In this document: positions 6,990-15,340 of the stretch, piece after piece | How positions within the stretch are numbered: the first letter of the stretch is position 1 | How the letters are laid out: each line of letters opens with the position of its first letter | Assembly (NCBI GenBank): GCA_026931725.1 | Contig: JAIXLE010000034.1 | Coordinates: 1 to 45,391 of the forward strand | DNA from: Bacteroidales bacterium | GTDB lineage: Bacteria; Planctomycetota; Planctomycetia; Gemmatales; Gemmataceae | Direction of reading: 5' to 3' | DNA length: 45,391 nt | Notes under the pieces: model-generated | What the model saw: only the letters and a program-made list of their open reading frames with translations | The model's database searches: none | What the model was told of the DNA's origin: nothing | Translations under genes and position numbers: made by a program

Positions 6990-7930
6990 GTCCGTTTTCT
7001 CCCTACTTCCAGGATTCGTGGTAACACGTCCCGGTCCACATCGGTTTCGGTACGAATCTCGGGCATCTGATCGTGGAGTTCCCAGTTTTCCACCAATTCC
7101 GCGCTGTGCCCCGGTAGCAGAGTCACGAGTTCCCCACAGGTTTCCATTTCCAGCATATCTTCGTTGCTGAATGTCTGATAGCGTGTTCCCCAATCCGGGT
7201 AGTTTGCTCCTTCACGATAATCAAATCGCTTAACGAACATGGTTCCCGAATTGACATAGGCCACCCAACCCATGCGATGAGCGAGGCCAATTTTGGTTGG
7301 TCCTTTGTTGACATCCTGGCGTAACAGGATGTACTTTTTGCCAAAGGTCCAGCGTGTGTCCGCGAAATCAAAATATGGCCAGAGTATCAATTCTTGGTTG
7401 GGTCCGAAATCCGCTGGTGACTGTGCATTGCGGACATGGCCAGGGTGTGGCTTCTTAGCCGGTAATGGAATAATCTCCGTACCTCCTGGAGCCATGACGG
7501 TTGGCCCCCACGGTGCCAGATCCGTAGGTTGTGGACCGATATTCGTCACGCGCAACGTCACACGCACTGCGGAACCTGTCTCCGCCAGTTCCAGCGTCAT
7601 TTCTTTTTGCACGCCATACTCGGACTCTGGCGGTGGAATGAGTCGAACAGTCGTTGGATTGAGTTGTTCGTACTGCACGGGCCGATTGTCGGGGAAGTAA
7701 GTGCGGGTCAGATCCTCGGGTGCGAGCCAGAATCGGTGACCACCGCGAATTTGCCATTCTGGCTCGCCAGTCCCGCCCATCAGGGATTCGTAGTTCTTCA
7801 TCACATTCGGCCCGCCGACATGGCGGTAGCAAATAACACGCGGGCCAACATCTAATGTTACGATGATCTCGACGTTTCCGTTTGTGAGCAAAAGATTGTT
7901 CTTCCAACCTTTATATTCCACGATTGGCAT
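6986..7930 (-). CDS. Aldose-epimerase-like (DUF4380-type) protein
   Basis: 314 residues. The start at 7930 (MPIVEYKGWKNN) follows a GGAGGT site; the longer open frame adds a non-homologous extension across the hairpin at 7987-8020. The fold looks like the galactose mutarotase beta-sandwich: GNVEIIVTLDVGPRVI, then RGGHRFWLAPED, LRVTNIGPQPTDLAPWGPTVMAPGG, and GLAHRMGWVAYV. No signal peptide is visible, so it is probably cytoplasmic. Substrate and reaction are unknown; a sugar mutarotase or a sugar-binding role are the candidates. It is translationally coupled to DUF488. Confidence 0.8.
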   Translation of the reverse strand: MPIVEYKGWKNNLLLTNGNVEIIVTLDVGPRVICYRHVGGPNVMKNYESLMGGTGEPEWQIRGGHRFWLAPEDLTRTYFPDNRPVQYEQLNPTTVRLIPPPESEYGVQKEMTLELAETGSAVRVTLRVTNIGPQPTDLAPWGPTVMAPGGTEIIPLPAKKPHPGHVRNAQSPADFGPNQELILWPYFDFADTRWTFGKKYILLRQDVNKGPTKIGLAHRMGWVAYVNSGTMFVKRFDYREGANYPDWGTRYQTFSNEDMLEMETCGELVTLLPGHSAELVENWELHDQMPEIRTETDVDRDVLPRILEVGRKRT

Positions 7931-7976
7931 GAGAATACCTCCAAGGAAGCCGGGTAGGGTCAATGTAGTTTGGCCG

Positions 7977-8020
7977 TAGAAAAACGTCAGGGGCTGACGT
8001 TGGACAACGTCAGCCCCTGA
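7977..8020 (-). terminator. Strong intrinsic terminator for the PEP-CTERM-like gene
   Basis: The arms TCAGGGGCTGACGTTG (7987-8002) and CAACGTCAGCCCCTGA (8005-8020) are a perfect 16-bp match around a 2-nt GA. Read on the minus strand, the stem is followed by CGTTTTTC. It lies between the stop of the gene at 8037 and the start of the next minus-strand gene at 7930. Confidence 0.85.
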
Positions 8021-8036
8021 ATGCGGAGAAAGGATT

Positions 8037-9323
8037 TCACGATTTCTCACATGATGTGGCCGTATCACCCAGTTTGTTAGAATACCACCGTTTTCCGAGC
8101 AACGCGGTTCCTGCCATCAACCCCAGTACCAACCCCGGTGGAGCCGGTACGGGGTTTGGCGGTGGCGGGTCAACGGGTGGCGGGTCAATCGGTGGCGGAT
8201 CAACTGGCGGCGGGTCAATCGGCGGCGGATCAACTGGCGGCTTGTCAATCGGTGGCGGGTCAACGGGCGGCTTATCGGTCGGTGGGTTGACTCCTGTTTG
8301 TGGCCCAGGGTTGCCACCACCGTTTCCATTACCCGGATTGTTCCCCAGTCCGCCGCCGCCCAACGGCAGAGCCATGCCTGGCCCTGGCCGTCCTCCTCCG
8401 CCCGCCCCTGCACCGCCGCCGCCCATGCCACCACCGCCTAGCATGGGGGCACCGACCATTCCCAAACCCGAGCCCAAACCACCACCTCCACCACCCAGGC
8501 CGCCCAGTGAACCTAATCCCGCGATTCCCCCTAATCCGCCGGTTTCGGAGGTGGAAACTGGCATTGTGCGTGGCAGAATTTGGGCCTGGATTGGCATCCC
8601 ATTGATCGATTCCACATCTTCCAGTCGAACCAATTCCATCCCCGTGAAGTTTTCATTGTCGATAAATGCGGCATCATCACCCGTCAAATCATCCAAGTAT
8701 TCCTGGGCTCGCTGGACATGTGCTGGAGCCGTTTCACCCGCGTCCAAGGCCGCACGGAAGGTGCCCGTGGATAGGTTGAACGGTTTCGGTCCTTCGGGGA
8801 ATTCCTGTTCACGGAGCAATTCCCACAGTGCCACCTGGAAAGCGGGAACTCCGATTTCCGCATCCGAACCGGATTCTGTATAATGCCGGCCATACAGTTC
8901 CCGCACGAACGCGGCACGGCGGGTTGCGGTGGCTCTGCCCTCTTCGGTATCCGGCAAATCAAAATCACTCGGTTTACCGAATGGTTCCACCGTGAAGGTG
9001 TAATCGCGCCCCGCATAGATCGGCACCAGCGGTTCCGCACAATAGGTTCGGAACGCGGAATCCAATCCTTCCGTGGGAAACTCATCTTGGGGAAACACAA
9101 AACTGAGCTGACCTGCGGGCTTCTTGTATGGACCGTTGTCGCCCAAAACAAACGGGAACATTTGGCGATTCAGCAATTCCCGATAATGTACGCGAATGGT
9201 CGGCCCCGTGTGCAAGCGACTTTCCGCAACCGGGATTTCATCGCCCTGAATCGGCCCGATTGCTGTGGCGATCACCAGGAGAATTCCCGCGAATATCTCC
9301 GGTAACCATCGTGATCCGGCCAT
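8037..9323 (-). CDS. Secreted Gly/Pro-rich protein with thioester-like domain and PEP-CTERM-like tail
   Basis: 428 residues. The start MAGSRWLPEIF is chosen because a signal peptide follows (hydrophobic 9-24, cleavage near GPIQG). Residues 40-215 contain YCAEPL (C95) and AFQVALWELL (Q163), the paired motifs seen in Cys-Gln thioester domains and in the 'YCvD…AfQlAiWE' region of many PEP-CTERM proteins. Residues 262-340 are Gly-rich and 345-392 are tandem PPVDPPPID repeats. The end is PVPAPPGLVLGLMAGTALLG then KRW, a PEP-CTERM-like sorting signal of the planctomycete PAPPG type, with a longer than usual hydrophilic tail. A surface protein processed by an exosortase-type enzyme is likely; no exosortase is in the window. 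Adhesion through a thioester is speculation. Confidence 0.8.
   Translation of the reverse strand: MAGSRWLPEIFAGILLVIATAIGPIQGDEIPVAESRLHTGPTIRVHYRELLNRQMFPFVLGDNGPYKKPAGQLSFVFPQDEFPTEGLDSAFRTYCAEPLVPIYAGRDYTFTVEPFGKPSDFDLPDTEEGRATATRRAAFVRELYGRHYTESGSDAEIGVPAFQVALWELLREQEFPEGPKPFNLSTGTFRAALDAGETAPAHVQRAQEYLDDLTGDDAAFIDNENFTGMELVRLEDVESINGMPIQAQILPRTMPVSTSETGGLGGIAGLGSLGGLGGGGGGLGSGLGMVGAPMLGGGGMGGGGAGAGGGGRPGPGMALPLGGGGLGNNPGNGNGGGNPGPQTGVNPPTDKPPVDPPPIDKPPVDPPPIDPPPVDPPPIDPPPVDPPPPNPVPAPPGLVLGLMAGTALLGKRWYSNKLGDTATSCEKS
8161..8280 (-). repeat. Eight 15-bp tandem repeats inside the Pro-rich linker
   Basis: Eight consecutive 15-bp units of the type GGTGGCGGGTCAATC fill 8161-8280 on the plus strand; the units vary at a few positions. 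On the coding strand they give alternating PPVD/PPID segments. Length variation by slippage is expected, changing the distance between the globular domain and the membrane tail. Confidence 0.85.
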
Positions 9324-9511
9324 GTTCCGTTGCCTCCGACCTGGGCTGTGTGGGGCGAAACCACCCATACCCGTTCCCGTGTGGTATGGGCCAATTCATA
9401 AGTTGGATGATCCGGTAAACCTTCCGGCTTCCGCCCAGCCCGGCAAAATTGATAAGCTACTGCCAATATTTTCGCAAGGGCACTTCTTCCGCCCAGATTC
9501 ACCGAACACGG

Positions 9512-9517
9512 TATAAT
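9512..9517 (+). promoter_or_regulatory. Possible -10 element for ygiQ
   Basis: A consensus TATAAT lies 34 bp upstream of the ygiQ-like start in a 228-bp gap between divergent genes. No good -35 box is visible at 16-18 bp spacing, so this is tentative. Confidence 0.3.
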
Positions 9518-9551
9518 CTCATCGGACCCGGACTGTTTTTGGATCAGGTAC

Positions 9552-11576
9552 ATGACCGATCGACCCCGACTATCCCTGTCTCTCTGGAACGAACGCTACG
9601 CGGCACCGCTTGCCCCCACCTCAGCGGCGGAAATGCGGGCGCGTGGCTGGGATGCCGTCGACATCGTCTTCGTCACCGGCGATGCCTATGTCGACCATCC
9701 CAGTTTTGCGATGGCCATTCTCCATCGCGTCTTGGAAAAAGCGGGCTATCGGGTGGCAATTCTGAGCCAACCGAACTGGCGTTCGGTGGAACCGTGGCGA
9801 GAGTTCGGGCGACCGCGGCTATTTTTTGCCGTCTCAGCCGGGAATATGGACTCCCTCATCAATCATTACACAGCGAATAAGAAAGTCCGCAACGACGATG
9901 CCTATTCTCCCGGTGGGCGTATCGGACTCCGACCGGATCGCGCCACCCTGCCCTACTGTCAGCGTTGCCGAGAAGCGTACCCCGGTGTGCCCGTGATTGC
10001 GGGAGGTGTGGAAGCATCTCTCAGACGGTTAGCACATTACGACTATTGGTCCGATACCGTCAAACGGTCCATCGTCTGCGACAGCAAAGCCGACATCATT
10101 GCCTATGGGATGGGTGAACAGACGATTGTCACCATCGCCAATCGATTGGCCGCGGGGCAGACCGTTCACGATTTGCGGGATCTCCGTGGGATCGCCTACG
10201 CACTGGGGGCAAAAGCATCTGAGGAAGTGCGAGCCAGTGGGTATCACGCCCTGGGGTCGGTCGATCTACTGCCCAGCTACGAAGAGGTGAAGACCGATAA
10301 ACGCGCATTCGCGGAAGCGACCCGACTCATCCACTCCAACACAAATCCTTTTCGCGCCCGCACGCTCGTTCAACCACACGATCGGCAACTGGTCGTACAG
10401 ACACCGCCTGCATTTCCGCTCACCCGCGAAGAAATGGATGCGATCTACGATTTGCCCTTCAGTCGCCGACCGCACCCCGCTTACACGGAACCGATCCCCG
10501 CGTTCGAGATGATTAAGGATTCCGTTACGATCATGCGGGGCTGTTTCGGCGGGTGTACCTTTTGCTCGATCACGGCGCATCAAGGGCGGATTATCCAAAA
10601 TCGTTCAGAAGCCTCCATTCTGAAAGAAGTCGAGAAACTCGCCGCCGATCCCGAATTCAAGGGGATCATCTCGGACATCGGCGGGGCTACGGCCAATATG
10701 TACCGGATGCGTTGCACACGCCCCGAAGTCGAGGCGAAGTGCAAACGACTCTCGTGCGTCCACCCCGGTATCTGCAAGTTACTCGGGACGGATCACAAGC
10801 CCCTTATCAACCTGATGCGTCAAGCCCGCACGACTCCGGGTATCCGCAAAGTGTTGGTGTCTTCTGGCGTGCGCATGGACCTCGCCCAACTGAGCCCGGA
10901 ATATGTCGGAGAACTGGCGGCTCACCATGTTGGCGGTCGGTTGAAGGTGGCCCCCGAACACACCAGCCCGGCTGTATTGGAGCAGATGAAAAAACCGCCG
11001 ATTGATAACTTTGACCGATTTGCGACGATGTACAATGCCGCCTCCGCCGCCGCCGGGCGGCCCAAGCAAGGACTCGTGCCCTACTTCATTGCCAGCCACC
11101 CCGGCAGCGGCTTGCATGAGATGATTGACCTGGCCCTATTTTTGAAACGGTCTGGGTATCGCCCGGATCAAGTCCAGGATTTTATTCCTGCCCCTTTCGA
11201 CATTGCCACTTGTCTATATTGGACAGGGCTCGATCCGTTCACCAAAACAGAAGTGAAAATCGCCCGAGGAATGCGGGATCGCAAAATGCAGCGGGCACTG
11301 ATGCAGTTTTTCAAACCAGAGAACTGGTTCACGGTGCGGGAAGCCTTGTTGGAAGCGGGTCGGCAAGATTTGATCGGCAACGGCTGCGATAGTCTGATTC
11401 CGGCACAACCACCGCAAGAAGCCCTGGATAAACGGCGGCGTGAAGCCCAGCAAGCGATCGTGGGCGACCATTACCATACCGTAGCGAACCCCGCGCGCGG
11501 TGAGAAACCCGGCGAACGTGGAGCGGAGAGTAAAGGGTATCGACCGGGGAGGAAAACGCAGAAACGACGACGGTAA
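9552..11576 (+). CDS. YgiQ family radical SAM protein
   Basis: 674 residues, the usual length for the UPF0313/YgiQ family. An N-terminal B12-binding-like region (about 20-200) has WDAVDIVFVTGDAYVDHPSF and VIAGGVEASLRRLAHYDYW. The radical SAM core follows, with the cluster cysteines in CFGGCTFC (C331, C335, C338), and then a C-terminal region with HPGSGLHEMIDLALFLK and VQDFIPAPFDIATC. The last 40 residues are basic and low-complexity. The substrate of this family is unknown. It precedes the 2OG-Fe(II) oxygenase gene by 26 bp on the same strand and may share its transcript. Confidence 0.93.
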   Translation: MTDRPRLSLSLWNERYAAPLAPTSAAEMRARGWDAVDIVFVTGDAYVDHPSFAMAILHRVLEKAGYRVAILSQPNWRSVEPWREFGRPRLFFAVSAGNMDSLINHYTANKKVRNDDAYSPGGRIGLRPDRATLPYCQRCREAYPGVPVIAGGVEASLRRLAHYDYWSDTVKRSIVCDSKADIIAYGMGEQTIVTIANRLAAGQTVHDLRDLRGIAYALGAKASEEVRASGYHALGSVDLLPSYEEVKTDKRAFAEATRLIHSNTNPFRARTLVQPHDRQLVVQTPPAFPLTREEMDAIYDLPFSRRPHPAYTEPIPAFEMIKDSVTIMRGCFGGCTFCSITAHQGRIIQNRSEASILKEVEKLAADPEFKGIISDIGGATANMYRMRCTRPEVEAKCKRLSCVHPGICKLLGTDHKPLINLMRQARTTPGIRKVLVSSGVRMDLAQLSPEYVGELAAHHVGGRLKVAPEHTSPAVLEQMKKPPIDNFDRFATMYNAASAAAGRPKQGLVPYFIASHPGSGLHEMIDLALFLKRSGYRPDQVQDFIPAPFDIATCLYWTGLDPFTKTEVKIARGMRDRKMQRALMQFFKPENWFTVREALLEAGRQDLIGNGCDSLIPAQPPQEALDKRRREAQQAIVGDHYHTVANPARGEKPGERGAESKGYRPGRKTQKRRR

Positions 11577-11602
11577 CAGAACCAGCCACAAGGAGAGAAC
11601 CC

Positions 11603-13966
11603 GTGGGGAAATCTCGCAGAAATCCATCAACAGTACCATCGCTCAAACAAACTCTGGTGATGGCTGTTCAAAAAGCCACGCAGTCCGCTCAGTTCGTTGT
11701 GCATGGCACTTTGCCCATCACCGATCCGGGGTTATCCGTCACAGGTTTGGGCCGCATCACATTCCCATTAAAGCGTAAAGCGGAACGATCTTTGATTGCG
11801 GCCTGCCAAGTTGCCCCTTACGGGAAAGGCACCGAGACGCTCGTGGATGAACGCGTGCGGAAAACGTTTGAACTCGACCCTACGCAATTCACCCTCAGCC
11901 CAGAATGGAATACCGCCATTGCGGAGGTCACGCGGACCACAGCGCAATCACTCGGATTACCCGCCGAGCGGCTCAAAGCCCATTTGTACAAACTCCTGGT
12001 GTACGAGAAAGGTGGGTTCTTCTTACCGCACCGCGATAGTGAAAAACTCGATCGCATGATCGCCAGCATGATCGTGGTCTTGCCGAATCCTTTCGACGGC
12101 GGTCGTCTGATTGTGCGGCACAATGACAACGATGAGCGATTGTCATTTCAAGAAGCGGCGACTGGAAAAAATGCTTGTTTTGCAGTGTTTTTTGCCGATT
12201 GTAAACATGAGGTCGAAAAGGTTCAATCTGGCGTGCGTCTCGTCCTGGCTTACAACATGGTGCTGACACCGCAGGCGAACGAACTAACCAAGAATCCGAC
12301 AACGTCAATCAATCCGCTGACCGAAGCCATCAAAACCTGGTTCGTCCGACAACCCGCGGAACCGCTTGTGTTCGCGCTCGAGCATCATTACACACAAGCT
12401 GGGCTCTCACTCGATTTGCTGAAGGGGGCCGATCGGAAGTTGGCAGAAGAAATTGTAGCGGCAACCGAAAACATGGGTGCCCATGTGCAACTGGTACAAG
12501 TTACTCGTCATCTGTCGGAGATCGCATTCGATCTGTACGATGAGTACGGCTATGGTAATCAACGCCATACCTTGAGTAATGGGCACAGAATTTGTTTTGC
12601 GGACGATGTCATTGAAGAAGAATTGTATGGCACGGAATGGACAAGCCTCGACGGTGAAAGAAATGCATGGGGAAACATCGGCTTCAGTAAGTCTGCTATC
12701 ATTTCTACAATCCCGCTCAACAAATGGAAGCCAGACGCTGAGGAGTATGAAGGATACACGGGCAACGCGGGTAATACATTAGATCGATGGTATCACCGCT
12801 CAGCCATCGCCATTTGGCACAACGATCACCATTATGATATTATCACGTGCGGTCATGCTACCCAACACATTCCCGATTTCTTGACGATGTTAAATCGTCT
12901 CGCCAAGACACCCAAAGCACAACGAGAAGTCGCTACCGCAGAGTGCCTCCGATTTGCCCGCGCGATTGTGACCAATTGGCCTCATCACAGGGCGTATTAT
13001 GGAGATCCTGAGGATGCGCAACCCACTCCGAACGACACATTCGCGGATTCGATTTATAAACTTCACGATCAGGATTTCACAAGACATTTTCTCAATATCG
13101 TGGCAGAGCGAGATGAATTAACGCCCCTGGAGCAGTGCGTCATCGCGGCTTGCCATGAATATGGCTGGGATGCATTCCATCAAGAACTCAAGCAGATCAT
13201 TTCCCCGACTCCTAACCAATATGGCCATGTTCGTGGTATCACAATTCGTGACTTGAAAATGTTGGTGGCTGTGTGTGGCGATCCTTCAAAAGATCCCGAA
13301 AAACGGATACTTTGTGGGGAACTGTGCAAACTGGCGGTCAGCCGAGTTCTGGTTGTTAATATTCATGCTGACTTCGCTGAAGATCGAACGAAGCCATACG
13401 AGCGTGAAAGCCTATTCCCCATTCTGCTACAAGCCCTGATGTTGTGCCAGCGAGACGAAGAGATATCGCAGGTCATCAGTCATGTTCGAGAAAGGCGGTT
13501 GGAATTCTCCCTGGATTATGGTATCGCTCCCGCCTTGAAATTGTTGATACCCTGGTCACAGAAGCAACTCGGCCAAGTGTATCCGCTTTTACAATCGTGG
13601 TTCACTGATGTATTGCAGGAGCTAGAACAAGCCACTATTGCGGAACCGCAACCACCAATTGATTGGGCACGTCCGGCCGATGTGTCTTGCACATGCCTAT
13701 TCTGTAAACAGCTCAGCACATATCTTGCCGATCCGAAATCTGAAATCGGTCGCATTTCTGCTGCTGAGCGTGACCGCGATCATGTCATTACGACAATGCG
13801 TCGACACAAGAGTGACGCAACACAGACACTCGATTGTACCAAACGACCCTATACACTTGTACTCAAGAAAACTCTCGGCTCATATGAACGGGCAGTGAAA
13901 CGGTATAAGATGAACCTCAATCTCATACGCGAACTCAAAAAACTGATGAAAAAGAAAAGATCATGA
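11603..13966 (+). CDS. Large protein with N-terminal 2OG-Fe(II) oxygenase domain
   Basis: 787 residues from a GTG preceded by AAGGAGAG. Residues 30-220 form a prolyl-4-hydroxylase-type oxygenase fold with iron ligands H143 and D145 (LPHRDSEK) and H202 (DCKHEVEKV), and R212 as the likely 2-oxoglutarate anchor. The remaining ~560 residues are mostly helical and match no domain I know. Near the end there is a cysteine cluster SCTCLFC (C696, C698, C701) followed by a basic helix and KRPYTLVLKKT. From memory, fungal and protist proteins share this layout of an oxygenase plus a C-terminal C-x-C-x2-C/'TLVxxKT' region; I cannot verify that here. The substrate is unknown. GC content appears lower than in neighbours, hinting at transfer. 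Confidence 0.8.
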   Translation: MGKSRRNPSTVPSLKQTLVMAVQKATQSAQFVVHGTLPITDPGLSVTGLGRITFPLKRKAERSLIAACQVAPYGKGTETLVDERVRKTFELDPTQFTLSPEWNTAIAEVTRTTAQSLGLPAERLKAHLYKLLVYEKGGFFLPHRDSEKLDRMIASMIVVLPNPFDGGRLIVRHNDNDERLSFQEAATGKNACFAVFFADCKHEVEKVQSGVRLVLAYNMVLTPQANELTKNPTTSINPLTEAIKTWFVRQPAEPLVFALEHHYTQAGLSLDLLKGADRKLAEEIVAATENMGAHVQLVQVTRHLSEIAFDLYDEYGYGNQRHTLSNGHRICFADDVIEEELYGTEWTSLDGERNAWGNIGFSKSAIISTIPLNKWKPDAEEYEGYTGNAGNTLDRWYHRSAIAIWHNDHHYDIITCGHATQHIPDFLTMLNRLAKTPKAQREVATAECLRFARAIVTNWPHHRAYYGDPEDAQPTPNDTFADSIYKLHDQDFTRHFLNIVAERDELTPLEQCVIAACHEYGWDAFHQELKQIISPTPNQYGHVRGITIRDLKMLVAVCGDPSKDPEKRILCGELCKLAVSRVLVVNIHADFAEDRTKPYERESLFPILLQALMLCQRDEEISQVISHVRERRLEFSLDYGIAPALKLLIPWSQKQLGQVYPLLQSWFTDVLQELEQATIAEPQPPIDWARPADVSCTCLFCKQLSTYLADPKSEIGRISAAERDRDHVITTMRRHKSDATQTLDCTKRPYTLVLKKTLGSYERAVKRYKMNLNLIRELKKLMKKKRS

Positions 13967-14012
13967 GGTGGAACGCAATCATTGATATGGTGTCATCCTC
14001 GTTACCCAGCTG

Positions 14013-14049
14013 ATTCCCAGAAAACGGCAATAAACAGGAGTCTGGGAAT
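14013..14049. terminator. Possible terminator between convergent genes
   Basis: ATTCCCAGA (14013-14021) pairs with TCTGGGAAT (14041-14049) across a 19-nt loop. It sits in the 105-bp gap between the oxygenase gene (+) and hemA (-). There is no clear T-run on either side, so the call is weak. Confidence 0.35.
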
Positions 14050-14071
14050 GCTCGGAACAACAGCATGAATG

Positions 14072-15340
14072 CTATTCCAACCGAAATAGCTTCTTCAATG
14101 CTTCTAATAATGTTCCACTCTGCCCTTCCCGGCTGGCTTCCTGTAAGGCCGCGATCGGGCCGTGGAGCAATTTGCTTTGGAATAGTCGGAAATGGTATTC
14201 GATCGCTTTGCGTTCGGTATCCGATAGTTTCCCGTTCAGCTTCGGCATGAGCTGACCCAGCACTTCGCCGCGCAGTTTGTCGACTTCCGCATTTAATTGG
14301 CCAATCACGGGGCCGCTGCGACGGCGGTTCCAATCATCGGCAAAGCGACGTACTTCCGCATCAATAATCGCTTCGGCAGAAATGATATGACGTTGACGCT
14401 TGACAATGGTTTGTTCACGAATGCGTGTCAGATCGTCGATATTGAACAGACACACGCGGTCGCCATCATGAATCATCGGGTCGAAATCTCGCGGAACGGC
14501 GATGTCGAGAATAACCATTGTGCCGGAGCGACGCGGCAAGACTTTGGCCTCGAAACGCGCACGCGGCATGATGGGCTCACCGGCCCCGGTCGTGCTGAGT
14601 ACAATGTCCGATTCCGCCAGTGCATCATCGAGCATGTCCCACGGCACGGGCTTGCCGCCGCACCCCGCCGCTACTTCCACCGCTTTTTCCGGGCTCCGGT
14701 TTGTGACCAAAATCCGACCGGGGTGCAGTTCTTCCAGGTGTTTGAGCGTCAACCGGCCCATCTTCCCGGCACCAATCACGAGGACCGTTTTATCCGCGAA
14801 ATGGTCAAACACTTGCCGTACATAATCGACCGCCACGCTGGAAACGGAGATATGGCCATGCGCAATCCCGGTTTCCGTGCGGACTCTCTTGGCGGCGGCC
14901 AAGGCATGTTGGAACGCCGCATTGAGCAGCGGTCCTGTGGTTCCGAGCTTCCGGGAAAACTCGAAGGCCTGCTTCACCTGCCCGGCAATCTGCCCTTCAC
15001 CAACAATCAGACTATCTAGGCTAGCGGTGACACGAAAGAGGTGTCGAACGGCTGCCGAGTCGACATGTTCGCACAGATGCTCGCCGACAATGGCAGGGTT
15101 CAAGCCATGGCATTCCGCGAGGAACTCAGCACCAAGATCGAGGTCGAAACCCCGCGCATCGGATGCACGAGCAACGTACAGCTCTACGCGGTTACAAGTC
15201 GAGATTAACACGACTTCCGCGCCATACCGTGCGGCCACTTCGGATACAGCCCATTGTTGTTTCGCGGGATTAAATGCAAGTTTTTCCCGAACTTCCACGG
15301 GTGCGGTTCGGAAATTGCAGCCAATGGTACGGAGGTTCAC
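14072..15340 (-). CDS. hemA: Glutamyl-tRNA reductase
   Basis: 422 residues. It reduces glutamyl-tRNA(Glu) to glutamate-1-semialdehyde, the first committed step of tetrapyrrole synthesis by the C5 pathway. The start is a GTG at 15340 (reading MNLRTIGCNFRTAPVEVREK) that overlaps the hemX stop as GTGA. The open frame continues upstream but only as the out-of-frame shadow of hemX. The catalytic cysteine C49 is in ISTCNRVELY. The substrate-binding segment SLDSLIVGEGQIAGQVKQAF, the NADPH-binding VLVIGAGKMGRLTLKHL, and the C-terminal dimerisation helices are all present. It follows hemX and the precorrin-2 dehydrogenase gene in one operon-like group. Confidence 0.95.
   Translation of the reverse strand: MNLRTIGCNFRTAPVEVREKLAFNPAKQQWAVSEVAARYGAEVVLISTCNRVELYVARASDARGFDLDLGAEFLAECHGLNPAIVGEHLCEHVDSAAVRHLFRVTASLDSLIVGEGQIAGQVKQAFEFSRKLGTTGPLLNAAFQHALAAAKRVRTETGIAHGHISVSSVAVDYVRQVFDHFADKTVLVIGAGKMGRLTLKHLEELHPGRILVTNRSPEKAVEVAAGCGGKPVPWDMLDDALAESDIVLSTTGAGEPIMPRARFEAKVLPRRSGTMVILDIAVPRDFDPMIHDGDRVCLFNIDDLTRIREQTIVKRQRHIISAEAIIDAEVRRFADDWNRRRSGPVIGQLNAEVDKLRGEVLGQLMPKLNGKLSDTERKAIEYHFRLFQSKLLHGPIAALQEASREGQSGTLLEALKKLFRLE

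Noticed and set aside
8161-8280. Possible CRISPR array
   Set aside because: Units are 15 bp with no spacers and are in frame within a Pro-rich coding region.
8056-8883. Long Gly/Pro-rich + strand open frame (275 codons)
   Set aside because: Mirror of the Pro/Gly-rich segment of the minus-strand protein. The repeat and GC-rich third positions keep the opposite frame open.
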